Shown here: positions 36,806 to 45,282 of the stretch, one piece after another
Layout of the letters: every line of letters begins with the position of its first letter
How positions within the stretch are numbered: position 1 is the first letter of the stretch
From: Nodosilinea sp. LEGE 07298
Lineage (GTDB): Bacteria; Cyanobacteriota; Cyanobacteriia; Phormidesmidales; Phormidesmidaceae
DNA: 60,011 nt
Direction: 5' to 3'
Assembly (NCBI RefSeq): GCF_015207265.1
Contig: NZ_JADEXE010000006.1
Location: 1-60,011 of the forward strand
Translations under genes and position numbers: made by a program
Notes under the pieces: model-generated
What the model was told of the DNA's origin: nothing
The model's input: only the letters and a program-made list of their open reading frames with translations
Databases searched by the model: none

Positions 36806-39800
36806 ATGAGTGAAGAACCATTAGTAGTTTTGGATACAATTTTATCAACAGTATGTTTAACCGATGTTCAAGAGCAAGTATTTCTACAGTCCTGGCAAGG
36901 GAAAACCTATCAAGAGATAGCAGAAAGCACAGGTTATGATGCTGCCTATATTCGAGATGTTGGCTATAAACTATGGCAATTAATTTCTAAAGCTGTGAAG
37001 ACGAGAGTCACTAAAAATAATCTTAAATCTGTTTTCAGGAAAACATCTCAACAGTCTAATAATCATACACAACCACTGCAAACAGAAATGACGACTGATG
37101 CAAAAGCAGGGTTGCAGAATAATATTGATAATCGACAAGAACAAAAATTTGATTTTCCCAAAGAAGAAGCTGAAGCTTTAAACCACGCAAGTATAGATAT
37201 TTCAACTCGCTGTGATTGGGGAGAAGCTGTTGATGCTTCTATTTTTTATGGGAGAGCAGAAGAGCTTAAAGCTCTTCAGAAATGGAGTTTAGATGAACAG
37301 TGCCGTTTAATAGCAATATTAGGAATGGGAGGAGTTGGCAAAACAACACTTTCTGTAAAATTTGCATTGCAGATAAAAGACAAATTTGAATATATTATTT
37401 GGAGATCGTTACGCAATGCTCCGCCCGTGAAAGATGTTGTGACAGATTTAATATGTTGTTTATCAAATGGCAATGAAACAGAAGTAAATCTTCCGGACAA
37501 TCTGCACAAAAGGATGACAAGACTTATTGATTATCTACGTAGTTATCGATGTCTAATAATACTTGATAATTTAGAAGCAATTCTCCAGATTGGAGAGCAA
37601 TCAGGTTACTATCGGGAAAGATACGAAGGTTTTAACGAACTCATAAAAAGAGTAGGAGAAACTTTCCACAAAAGCTGTTTGATATTAACAAGCCGAGAGA
37701 AGCCATTAGAGTTTTCAGCCTTTGAAGGAGAAGCTTTACCTATTCGTACATTACAATTAAAGGGTGTAAGTGAACAAGAAGGATATGAAATTTTAAAATC
37801 AAAAGGCTCCTTTACAAGCTCAGAAGAAGAATGGAAATTGCTGATAAGTAATTACGCTGGAAATCCACTTTTACTAAAAATAGCTTCAACAACTATTAAA
37901 GAGCTTTTCAATAGCAGCGTATCCGAGTTTTTATCACAAAACACAATAGTTTTTGATAGTGTTAGAGATTTACTAGATCAGCAGTTCAATCGTCTATCAG
38001 AAGCTGAAAAAGATGTCATGTTTTGGCTTGCCATTAATTGCGAAGCGATCTCAATGGACACTTTACGAGAAGATACTATTTTAATAACCTCGAAGTCAAA
38101 TTTATTAGAAGCGATATCTTCGATCAACCGTCGTTCCTTAATCGAAAGAAATTTGTTGGGTTACACACTTCAACCTGTAATTATGGAATACGTTATTGAA
38201 ATCCTTGCCGAACAAATTTGTGAAGAAATTAGAACTGATAAAATTTTTATGCTGGCGAGGTATGCTCTTGTTAAGGCTCAATCTAAAGATTATATTCGGG
38301 AAAGTCAGAAAAGTATCATTATAAAACCTATTATTAATAAGTTAAAATCGTTAATGGGATTTGAATCCGAAATTGAAAAAAAACTATGTGAAATACTTTT
38401 AAAGCTTAAAGAAGATGTTTCTTTGTCAGCAAGCTACGCAGCCAGTAACATCATCAGCCTATTGCAACAGCTAGGAGTTGATTTACATAACTATGATTTT
38501 TCCGGATTAGCAATTTGGCAAGCTTATCTTCAAGGAACAAATTTACATAATGTTAACTTCTCTCGATGTAATTTTGATAAATCTATTTTTAATGAAATTT
38601 TGAGTGTTGTCCTGTCAGTCGATTTTAGTCCAAATGGAGAATGTTTGGCGACTGGAGCTACTGATGGGAAGATTTGCATTTGGCAGCCGAGCAGCAGAAA
38701 AAAACTGCTAATTTGCCAAGGACATACAAATTGGGTTTGGACAATTAATTTTAGTCCAGATAGTCAAATGATCGCCAGCGGTAGTGAAGATAAAACGGTA
38801 CGCTTGTGGAATATTTTGACAGGGCAATGCCGGGCAATTCTACGCGAACACATTGGTCAAGTGTGGTCAGTCAGCTTCAGCCCAGACGGTCAAACCCTAG
38901 CTAGTGGCAGTGAGGATCAAACTATCAAACTCTGGGATGTTCGCTCTGGTGAATGCAAACGGACATTACACAAACATACCGGTCAGGTGTGGTCAGTCAG
39001 CTTCAGCCCAGATAGTCAAACCCTAGCTAGTGGCAGTGACGATCAAACCGTGAAGCTTTGGAATGCTAACACAGGAGAGTGCTATAAGACACTCTTGGGA
39101 CATTGTCGTCGTGTTCGCTCAGTCAGCTTCAGCCCAGATGGCCAAACCCTGGCTAGTGCTAGTGAGGATCAAACTATCAAACTCTGGGATGTTCGCTCTG
39201 GTGAATGCAAACGGACATTACACAAACATACCGGTCAGGTGTGGTCAGTCAGCTTCAGCCCAGATAGTCAAACCCTAGCTAGTGGCAGTGACGATCAAAC
39301 CGTGAAGCTTTGGAATGCTAACACAGGAGAGTGCTATAAGACACTCTTGGGACATTGTCGTCGTGTTCGCTCAGTCAGCTTCAGCCCAGATGGCCAAACC
39401 CTGGCTAGTGCTAGTGAGGATCAAACTATCAAACTCTGGGATGTTCGCTCTGGTGAATGCAAACGGACATTACACAAACATACCGGTCAGGTGTGGTCAG
39501 TCAGCTTCAGCCCAGATAGTCAAACCCTAGCTAGTGGCAGTGACGATCAAACAATGAAGCTTTGGAACGTTAACACAGGAGAGTGTTATAAGACACTCTT
39601 GGGACATACTAACTGGTTGCGGTCTATTGCTTTTAGCTCAGATGGTCAAACCTTGGCTAGTAGTAGTGACCACACTGTCAAACTTTGGAATGCTAACACA
39701 GGAGAGTGTTATAAGACACTCTTAGGACATACTAACTGGCTGCGGTCTATTGCTTTCAGCCCAGATGGTCAAACCCTTGTCAGTGGTGGTGAGGAATATA

Positions 39801-40720
39801 CAGTCAAACTTTGGCACGTATACACAGGGGAATGTTGCAGAACCTTACGAGGGCATATGAATTGGGTTTGGTCTGTCGCTTTCAGCCCAGATGGTCAAAC
39901 TATAGCTAGTGGTGGCGGAGATCATGTTATTAAGTTTTGGAATGTTCGGACTGGAGAATGTCTTAAAACCTTCGTGGGTCATACCAATCGTATCCGCGCA
40001 GTTGTGTTTAGCCCAGATGGACAGACTCTTGCCAGTGGTAGTGAGGATAGTACAGTAAAGCTTTGGAATGTCTATACAGGAGAAGTACAACAAACATTGC
40101 AAGGACATACTGGTCAAGTTTGGTCAGTCACATTCAGCCCAGACGGACAGACTCTTGCCAGTGGCAGTGAGGATGATACAGTAAGGCTTTGGAATGTCCA
40201 CACTGGAGAAGTACAGCAAACATTGCAAGGACATACTAGTCGAGTTTGGTCAGTCACATTCAGTCCCGATGGTCAAACCCTCGCCAGTGGTAGCGGCGAC
40301 CATGTCATAAAACTTTGGAACGTCAGCACAGGCAAATGCTTCAAAACATTGACAAACCACACAGATCAGGTTCGATTCGTTGCTTTTGGCGCTGATAAAG
40401 ATACGCTTATTAGCGGCAGTGCTGATCAAAGCGTGAGGGTGTGGAATATCAGCACTGAAAATTGCTTTAAGACTCTTGATATTCTTACAGATTCAGCACG
40501 TTCAATTGCTTACAACTCCAGTACTCAACTTCTTGCCACTGTGAGCCAAGATGAATCACTTCAGATTTGGAATATAGCAACTGGTGAGTGCATTAAGATT
40601 TTCAAGTCTGTCAGACCTTACGAACAGATGAATATTACAGATGTTACAGGTTTGACAGATGCTCAAAAATCGACTCTAAAAGTTCTGGGAGCAATCGAAT
40701 CACCAAAAACAATAGCTTGA
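36806..40720 (+). CDS. STAND NTPase: vMAP-type HTH, NB-ARC, WD40 repeats
   Basis: ATG 36806 is preferred because AGAGAGG lies just before it. The protein has about 1304 residues. The N-terminal 80 residues form a helical DNA-binding-like domain common in cyanobacterial STAND proteins (QVFLQSWQGKTYQEIAEST). A linker leads to NB-ARC (about 150-450): Walker A GMGGVGKTTLS, Walker B CLIILDNL, and the GNPLLLKI motif. After a winged-helix region and a short pentapeptide-like stretch (about 570-600), some 16 WD40 repeats run to the C-terminus. Such proteins oligomerise on sensing a ligand, and some act in phage defence; no effector such as a nuclease or TIR is fused here, so the output is unclear. 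A 252-base unit inside the WD40 part is tandemly duplicated. Confidence 0.9.
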   Translation: MSEEPLVVLDTILSTVCLTDVQEQVFLQSWQGKTYQEIAESTGYDAAYIRDVGYKLWQLISKAVKTRVTKNNLKSVFRKTSQQSNNHTQPLQTEMTTDAKAGLQNNIDNRQEQKFDFPKEEAEALNHASIDISTRCDWGEAVDASIFYGRAEELKALQKWSLDEQCRLIAILGMGGVGKTTLSVKFALQIKDKFEYIIWRSLRNAPPVKDVVTDLICCLSNGNETEVNLPDNLHKRMTRLIDYLRSYRCLIILDNLEAILQIGEQSGYYRERYEGFNELIKRVGETFHKSCLILTSREKPLEFSAFEGEALPIRTLQLKGVSEQEGYEILKSKGSFTSSEEEWKLLISNYAGNPLLLKIASTTIKELFNSSVSEFLSQNTIVFDSVRDLLDQQFNRLSEAEKDVMFWLAINCEAISMDTLREDTILITSKSNLLEAISSINRRSLIERNLLGYTLQPVIMEYVIEILAEQICEEIRTDKIFMLARYALVKAQSKDYIRESQKSIIIKPIINKLKSLMGFESEIEKKLCEILLKLKEDVSLSASYAASNIISLLQQLGVDLHNYDFSGLAIWQAYLQGTNLHNVNFSRCNFDKSIFNEILSVVLSVDFSPNGECLATGATDGKICIWQPSSRKKLLICQGHTNWVWTINFSPDSQMIASGSEDKTVRLWNILTGQCRAILREHIGQVWSVSFSPDGQTLASGSEDQTIKLWDVRSGECKRTLHKHTGQVWSVSFSPDSQTLASGSDDQTVKLWNANTGECYKTLLGHCRRVRSVSFSPDGQTLASASEDQTIKLWDVRSGECKRTLHKHTGQVWSVSFSPDSQTLASGSDDQTVKLWNANTGECYKTLLGHCRRVRSVSFSPDGQTLASASEDQTIKLWDVRSGECKRTLHKHTGQVWSVSFSPDSQTLASGSDDQTMKLWNVNTGECYKTLLGHTNWLRSIAFSSDGQTLASSSDHTVKLWNANTGECYKTLLGHTNWLRSIAFSPDGQTLVSGGEEYTVKLWHVYTGECCRTLRGHMNWVWSVAFSPDGQTIASGGGDHVIKFWNVRTGECLKTFVGHTNRIRAVVFSPDGQTLASGSEDSTVKLWNVYTGEVQQTLQGHTGQVWSVTFSPDGQTLASGSEDDTVRLWNVHTGEVQQTLQGHTSRVWSVTFSPDGQTLASGSGDHVIKLWNVSTGKCFKTLTNHTDQVRFVAFGADKDTLISGSADQSVRVWNISTENCFKTLDILTDSARSIAYNSSTQLLATVSQDESLQIWNIATGECIKIFKSVRPYEQMNITDVTGLTDAQKSTLKVLGAIESPKTIA
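38951..39552 (+). repeat. 252-bp tandem duplication within the WD40 region
   Basis: Units start at 38951, 39203 and 39455 (GAATGCAAACGGACATTACA). The first two are essentially identical over 252 bases, and the third matches for about 95 bases before diverging (CCGTGAAGC becomes CAATGAAGC). Each unit is 84 codons, exactly two WD40 blades, so the frame is kept. Confidence 0.9.
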
Positions 40721-40788
40721 AAAACTGCTGGCTGTTTAGGTTTTTTACTCACACTGACTCGCGCAGAGGTTTACATAGCTTAAGGAAA

Positions 40789-41565
40789 TCACCCCAAAAA
40801 ACCCTCAACTCCCATTCTAGGAACGCTGTTATACAAGTTTAACTGTGAGGCATGTTGTATATCAGCAGCAAAGCCTAATTCGCAAAGTTTTCTGCCAGTA
40901 CCACAGTCTAACAGTATAGCTTCTAATTGTTTACAGACATGGAAGAAAGCGCCTTCACAGACATAAGCCTCAGGAGACTTTTCATATTCTAAGTAGGAGA
41001 AAATAGCTCCTGCGCCTAAATAGTCTTCAATTGCCATTCTCGTTTCTCCATAGTCAGATAAAGCTGACTCTCGTTCCCCACAGCAAATGATCGTTACACA
41101 TAAATCAGTTGTCTTCAACATTTGGGAAATAGCGTTAGCGATCGCTTTTGCATTTACAAACGACCCAATAAAAAGGCAAGGAGCAGTTTGAGCGAAGCTG
41201 CTACAAGTTCCTCCATTGGGAGAGGGGATAACAATCTTTGTGCCTGCTGTTATTTCTACATAAGTTAGGGGAGATAGGGAAAAACGTCCTTTATGAGGAA
41301 CTTCGCTGCGTCTGACTGCCACTTCAGCTCCCAATCGTTGTGCAAGCACTACAGAATCCTCAGTGATAGAGCAGGGGTAAACTAGCCCCCCATGTGACAC
41401 AGCAGTCACAACAGTTGTAGAAAAACTGAGCGTATCTACAATGACGACAATATCATTTCTTGCTAAAGCCTGAACCGTGCCCCATTGCCCAAAATCTAGT
41501 TTACAACGGTAGGGATTTTGAGAAAAAATGTGAGGATTAAGCGACGTTTGGGAGGTGGAAGTCAT
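40789..41565 (-). CDS. ComB-family phosphatase (2-phosphosulfolactate phosphatase-like)
   Basis: This 258-residue protein has all the family landmarks: VVIVDTLSFSTTVVTAVSHG near the N-terminus, IPSPNGGTCS in the middle, CGERESALSDYG then RMAIEDYLGAGAIF, and CGTGRKLCELGFAADIQHAS near the end. ComB removes phosphate from 2-phosphosulfolactate in coenzyme M synthesis, but bacteria without that pathway carry relatives of unknown substrate. Here it is the last gene of a five-gene minus-strand run, 35 bases after the oxygenase gene. The proposed role is dephosphorylation of a phosphorylated intermediate made by the enolpyruvyl transferase and radical SAM enzyme. It is convergent with the STAND gene. 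Confidence 0.8.
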   Translation of the reverse strand: MTSTSQTSLNPHIFSQNPYRCKLDFGQWGTVQALARNDIVVIVDTLSFSTTVVTAVSHGGLVYPCSITEDSVVLAQRLGAEVAVRRSEVPHKGRFSLSPLTYVEITAGTKIVIPSPNGGTCSSFAQTAPCLFIGSFVNAKAIANAISQMLKTTDLCVTIICCGERESALSDYGETRMAIEDYLGAGAIFSYLEYEKSPEAYVCEGAFFHVCKQLEAILLDCGTGRKLCELGFAADIQHASQLNLYNSVPRMGVEGFLG

Positions 41566-41599
41566 GTCGGCACTTTTTATTGAAAATTCAATTAGCCCT

Positions 41600-42592
41600 T
41601 TAAAAGGTTGAAGACAACCAGATCCGCATTAGCCTACGCTTTTTTTCAGGCTGTGGATCATCCTCAAAAGCAGTTCTACCATGCAAGATAGAGTAGTTAT
41701 TGACGAGTAACATTTCACCACGGTTTAGCTGAAGACTTATAGCAATTTTATCCTGTTTTATAAGATATTCAATCACTCCTATAGATTCCAGCGTAACAGA
41801 ATCTATAGGCAAATTTTCTGCTTCATAGCCCTTGAAAATACGAATTTTTGAATAGCGAACGCTTAAACAATTTTTGTATGAAAAAATTGGAGCAAGCAAT
41901 GTTTCTGGAGTCTCTCCAGGCTGCAACTCAGCCCTACGATCAAAGTAGTAAGATTGATAAAGACGCTCCAATAGTTCTGGAGATTTCTCCAGAATAATGT
42001 TATGCAATGTTTTAGCACTAATTAGTAGGGAGTCACCACCAGTCTTCGCCGGTTTAAGAACAAACATGCCAACAACGTCAACAGATTGATTCCGAAACAG
42101 AGGTGCTGAATCGGTATGAGGGGCAAGAGGTGCTCTACTTTGGGTACCACGCACTCCAGATTTAGATATTAAGTCATCCTGGCTGTATCCCTTATCAAAA
42201 ACTGAGTACAGCCGATCCCCTTGAATATTTTGCACTAACACTGTTCCTAGAAAATTGCTAAGGCTCCAATACACCATGCATATTTCATCATCAGTGTATT
42301 TCTCAGCAGGCAATCCTTGCAAAACTAAAAAGCCACAACCAGTTTTAAGCTCTTGCAGTACTTTAATAGCTTCCTCTTCAAAGGATGGAATTGAAAAACT
42401 TTCCTCTATGACACTCTCGAGATTTCTACCAGTTTGACGAACCTCTTGCACCGCATTGTAAATTTCGTTTAAAGTCGCAGGGCTCAAATGATAATTCCAG
42501 CTATCTGCATGGGGAAAATTTCTATGGCACCAAACACCAAAGCCTGTAAATATTGATCTGTAAACAGGAGTAGTTTCAAGGATATATTTCAT
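41600..42592 (-). CDS. TauD/TfdA-like Fe(II)/2-oxoglutarate oxygenase
   Basis: The 330-residue protein begins at an ATG with GGAGA seven bases upstream. The iron ligands are H159 and D161 (LAPHTDSAP) and H304 (NNYSILHGRTAF); R323 (LMRIW) should bind the 2-oxoglutarate carboxylate. GGDSLLIS is the usual loop between them. The fold is that of TauD, clavaminate synthase and gamma-butyrobetaine hydroxylase. These enzymes hydroxylate, desaturate or cleave small substrates. In its setting it would tailor the product of the upstream enolpyruvyl-transferase and radical SAM steps, as 2-oxoglutarate oxygenases do in nikkomycin and polyoxin synthesis (inference). Confidence 0.85.
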   Translation of the reverse strand: MKYILETTPVYRSIFTGFGVWCHRNFPHADSWNYHLSPATLNEIYNAVQEVRQTGRNLESVIEESFSIPSFEEEAIKVLQELKTGCGFLVLQGLPAEKYTDDEICMVYWSLSNFLGTVLVQNIQGDRLYSVFDKGYSQDDLISKSGVRGTQSRAPLAPHTDSAPLFRNQSVDVVGMFVLKPAKTGGDSLLISAKTLHNIILEKSPELLERLYQSYYFDRRAELQPGETPETLLAPIFSYKNCLSVRYSKIRIFKGYEAENLPIDSVTLESIGVIEYLIKQDKIAISLQLNRGEMLLVNNYSILHGRTAFEDDPQPEKKRRLMRIWLSSTF

Positions 42593-42714
42593 AGATAGAT
42601 CTCCACGAAAACTAAAAATTTCTTATTAACAAGACAGCTAAACGATAGCTATATAGCTTTAGCCATCCTGTAAACCATTTCTCAAAAACAATCATATTGA
42701 CTGTCAAAATTTAA

Positions 42715-43737
42715 TTATTGAGTTTGAACGTTAATCCTTTGGAAGCTAATTAAAGCAACTGAAATAGATACAATTAACATTCCAATTACTTGATGAATTC
42801 GTAGTATCTCTCCAAGAAAAAACCAAGCAAGGGTAGAGGTGAAAATAGGTCCAGTTGACCCAATAGTAGATGAAAAAGAAGCACCAATAAGAAGAATTCC
42901 GTAGTTATTTAATAAGTAACCGGCAACCGTAACTAATGCCAAAATTAAAACGCTGATCCATAATGAGATCCACATGCCAGGAGCAACAGTAAATTTGGCG
43001 ATTGGGAAAAGCTTGACAATTATGGGTATATAGTTAAAAGTCACGACACTAGAAATGGACAGAAGAAGGGTTGTCAAAATGTTTGCCAAACTAAATGGAA
43101 CAGGATGAAAATTAAATCTTTGAGAGCAAGTTTGAGTTAAAACAACATTTACTGAAAACGCTATTCCTGCTGTCACTGCTGTTCCTACACCAAGCAAAAG
43201 ATTAGCGGTTTTTAGACTCTCAGGAGCAGGAATTGAGAGAAAACATCCACAATATAGGACAATCATTCCTAGACCTGTACTCCAGTTCGGACGCTCACCA
43301 AACAGTAGCCAAGTTAGCAGTAAAGTAACTGTGGGATAAGTAAAAAACATGGTGATTGCAATACCTGCTGGTATATTGCCAAGTGCAACATACATGAAGC
43401 ATTGCGACAAAAATAAAAAGATCCCACTACCGACAATCCGACCCAGTAAACCGAGTCGATTCACCTGAGTCAGTTGAATTAAATCTCGCCAGAGAAGCGG
43501 ATACAACCTTGGCCCTACGAAAAAAGCTAATAGGGGAACCATCAGCAACATTCGCATCATGAGAACAAGAAGCGAGTTGCCTAAAGTCGGAGCAATCCAA
43601 CCGCCGACTTGAAAGTGTCCAAAGAGGTATTGCTCCCTCAAGATCACTTTAGCAACAACATTTTGCATTGATAGCATGACAGAAGCTAACAAAACCAGCA
43701 GTATACCCTTTCCTTGATTTGATGATTGGTATTTCAA
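42715..43737 (-). CDS. EamA/DMT-family transporter
   Basis: This 340-residue hydrophobic protein has about ten transmembrane helices in two EamA repeats (first: LLVLLASVMLSMQNVVAKVI to LLLTWLLFGERPNWSTGLGM; second: ANLLLGVGTAVTAGIAFSVN to LAWFFLGEILRIHQVIGM). FGERP and LGE-I at the ends of the repeats are typical. The start appears to be TTG at 43737 with no clear ribosome-binding site. Family members export amino acids, nucleosides and other small metabolites across the inner membrane. In the middle of a biosynthetic run it is the likely exporter of the final product or its precursor. A 231-base gap separates it from the radical SAM gene, with a weak hairpin around 43890-43915. Confidence 0.85.
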   Translation of the reverse strand: MKYQSSNQGKGILLVLLASVMLSMQNVVAKVILREQYLFGHFQVGGWIAPTLGNSLLVLMMRMLLMVPLLAFFVGPRLYPLLWRDLIQLTQVNRLGLLGRIVGSGIFLFLSQCFMYVALGNIPAGIAITMFFTYPTVTLLLTWLLFGERPNWSTGLGMIVLYCGCFLSIPAPESLKTANLLLGVGTAVTAGIAFSVNVVLTQTCSQRFNFHPVPFSLANILTTLLLSISSVVTFNYIPIIVKLFPIAKFTVAPGMWISLWISVLILALVTVAGYLLNNYGILLIGASFSSTIGSTGPIFTSTLAWFFLGEILRIHQVIGMLIVSISVALISFQRINVQTQ

Positions 43738-43968
43738 AGTGGGCAGAATTCTGAAAGGGCAGAAGCCTTAGTGGTGAAAAAAGCTTTTTTGAGTCTCATG
43801 ATGGACGATCCAGGCGGTCAAAATAGACTCTGAAACCCATTACTTCGTTCGATCTCTTAAGAAGACCCAAATCTGCTGTGTCGGCGAAAATCCTTTATCC
43901 ATAAGGGTTTCAGGAGTTTCTGTCACTAAAGGATAGAAGCTAAAATGGAGAATTGTTTAGACCCTCCT

Positions 43969-45282
43969 TTAAGTTGTGACAGCGGAGACTAATTCGGAAA
44001 GTACAGTTTCCCGATCACCAAATTCAAGACGGTAAAAGTCACGACGGCTTAATCCCTCAACAATCTCACTACTAACGATCTGGCGGCACTGCGATAAGAA
44101 AGTTTCTTCATCCATATCAGCCCGAAGTTCATGATATGGAGTGTAAGCTGTAGGTCGCAGACGGGCACCAACTTCCCGCACAAGTTTAAAGGTGTAGGCA
44201 ACGCCTTCTTGAGTTTGACCTGGCATCCCTAGCATGACAAAACAATTCAATTCAACTCCACGTTCGCGACACCAACGCGCCACCTCTTGCAGACGATTTT
44301 CTGTTGTACGCTTTGCTTTTGGCAAGAGCGCAATAGCTCCTGCATCTAAAGTTTCTAACCCAACACTAATTCGCAGACAACGTGAGCGTGCCATCGCATC
44401 AACCAAGGCTTCATCTAAATGATGAAGCGTGGTACAAGTTTTCCAAGCATATCCAGCGGGATGGGTTTCAATGGCTTTAGCAAAGTTTAAAACCCAATCA
44501 CGCTTGAGTGTAAAAGTGGGAGAGTAGGTTGAGATGTAGTCAAACTCATAGAATTGTCGAGCTTGATCAGCGTAAGCCAAGATTGAAGCCACGCTCCGAC
44601 GGCGCTCTTTCAGTCCTTGTGCTGGCGGAACCAGGCAGTAGGAACACCCCATCGGACAGCCGCGTGAGATTGTTATGGGTAATTCGCGCTGCCCTGATAA
44701 CCCACTAAATTCTAGAGTGGCATCCTGATAGAGACGGTTGTATTGGTGCCAAGGAACCTCTGGCGGATTGGGAAACGCCCACTCTTCAGCAGGCAGGTAA
44801 ATACCTTGTCCCGTGTTAATGTACCCCCCTGAAGAAGGAGTTCGTAGGAGCAAGCCAGTGAGATCCTGTTGCTGACGCAGACCGGATAACCATTCAGTAA
44901 ATTGTGCAATCCCTACCTCCCAATCGCCAGACGCAACGATGGCATCGATTTCATAGCGCTGAAAAAATCCAGGGATGCTACTACTAGCCCGACCAAAGGT
45001 AATGATGCGAGTTTGCGGTGAAATTTCACGGCAGTAAGCAATAAGCGTCTTTATTCCCTGAATTGTATCAAATTCATTATGAATAGCTAGAACATCAGGC
45101 TCCCGAACCAGTTCTCGTGCTACTGCCGCCCAAGTCCAACTGAGCACTCCAGCATCAACAGTTCGCACTTCGGAAATATAAGGTAACTTCCGTAAATAGT
45201 TACTAGTTTCCCAAAGCGTATTGTGGTGACCAGCATTAAAATACGTAGGGATATCTGGAGGCCAGATTACAAGAACTTTCAT
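43969..45282 (-). CDS. Radical SAM enzyme with cobalamin-type N-terminal domain
   Basis: This 437-residue protein has a radical SAM core with the cluster-binding cysteines C209, C213 and C216 in ISRGCPMGCSYC, then YISTYSPTFTL, RISVGLETLD and FVMLGMPGQTQE as later barrel strands. The first 190 residues (MKVLVIWPPDIPTYFNAGHH onward) resemble the Rossmann fold of B12-binding radical SAM proteins but lack DxHxxG, so cobalamin may not bind. The gene overlaps the enolpyruvyl-transferase gene by 4 bases, implying coupled translation and consecutive steps. The closest pathway parallel I know is PolH/NikJ, which cyclises enolpyruvyl-UMP to octosyl acid phosphate. The match is by context and layout, not by a checked alignment. 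Confidence 0.85.
   Translation of the reverse strand: MKVLVIWPPDIPTYFNAGHHNTLWETSNYLRKLPYISEVRTVDAGVLSWTWAAVARELVREPDVLAIHNEFDTIQGIKTLIAYCREISPQTRIITFGRASSSIPGFFQRYEIDAIVASGDWEVGIAQFTEWLSGLRQQQDLTGLLLRTPSSGGYINTGQGIYLPAEEWAFPNPPEVPWHQYNRLYQDATLEFSGLSGQRELPITISRGCPMGCSYCLVPPAQGLKERRRSVASILAYADQARQFYEFDYISTYSPTFTLKRDWVLNFAKAIETHPAGYAWKTCTTLHHLDEALVDAMARSRCLRISVGLETLDAGAIALLPKAKRTTENRLQEVARWCRERGVELNCFVMLGMPGQTQEGVAYTFKLVREVGARLRPTAYTPYHELRADMDEETFLSQCRQIVSSEIVEGLSRRDFYRLEFGDRETVLSELVSAVTT

Noticed and set aside
39063-39530. Two identical 71-residue plus-strand frames
   Set aside because: Out-of-frame shadows of the duplicated WD40 unit in the STAND gene; they only confirm the 252-bp duplication.
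43885-43920. Terminator between the radical SAM and EamA genes
   Set aside because: AAACCCTTAT can pair with a near-complementary stretch, but the stem has a bulge and there is no proper T-run, so an operon break cannot be asserted.
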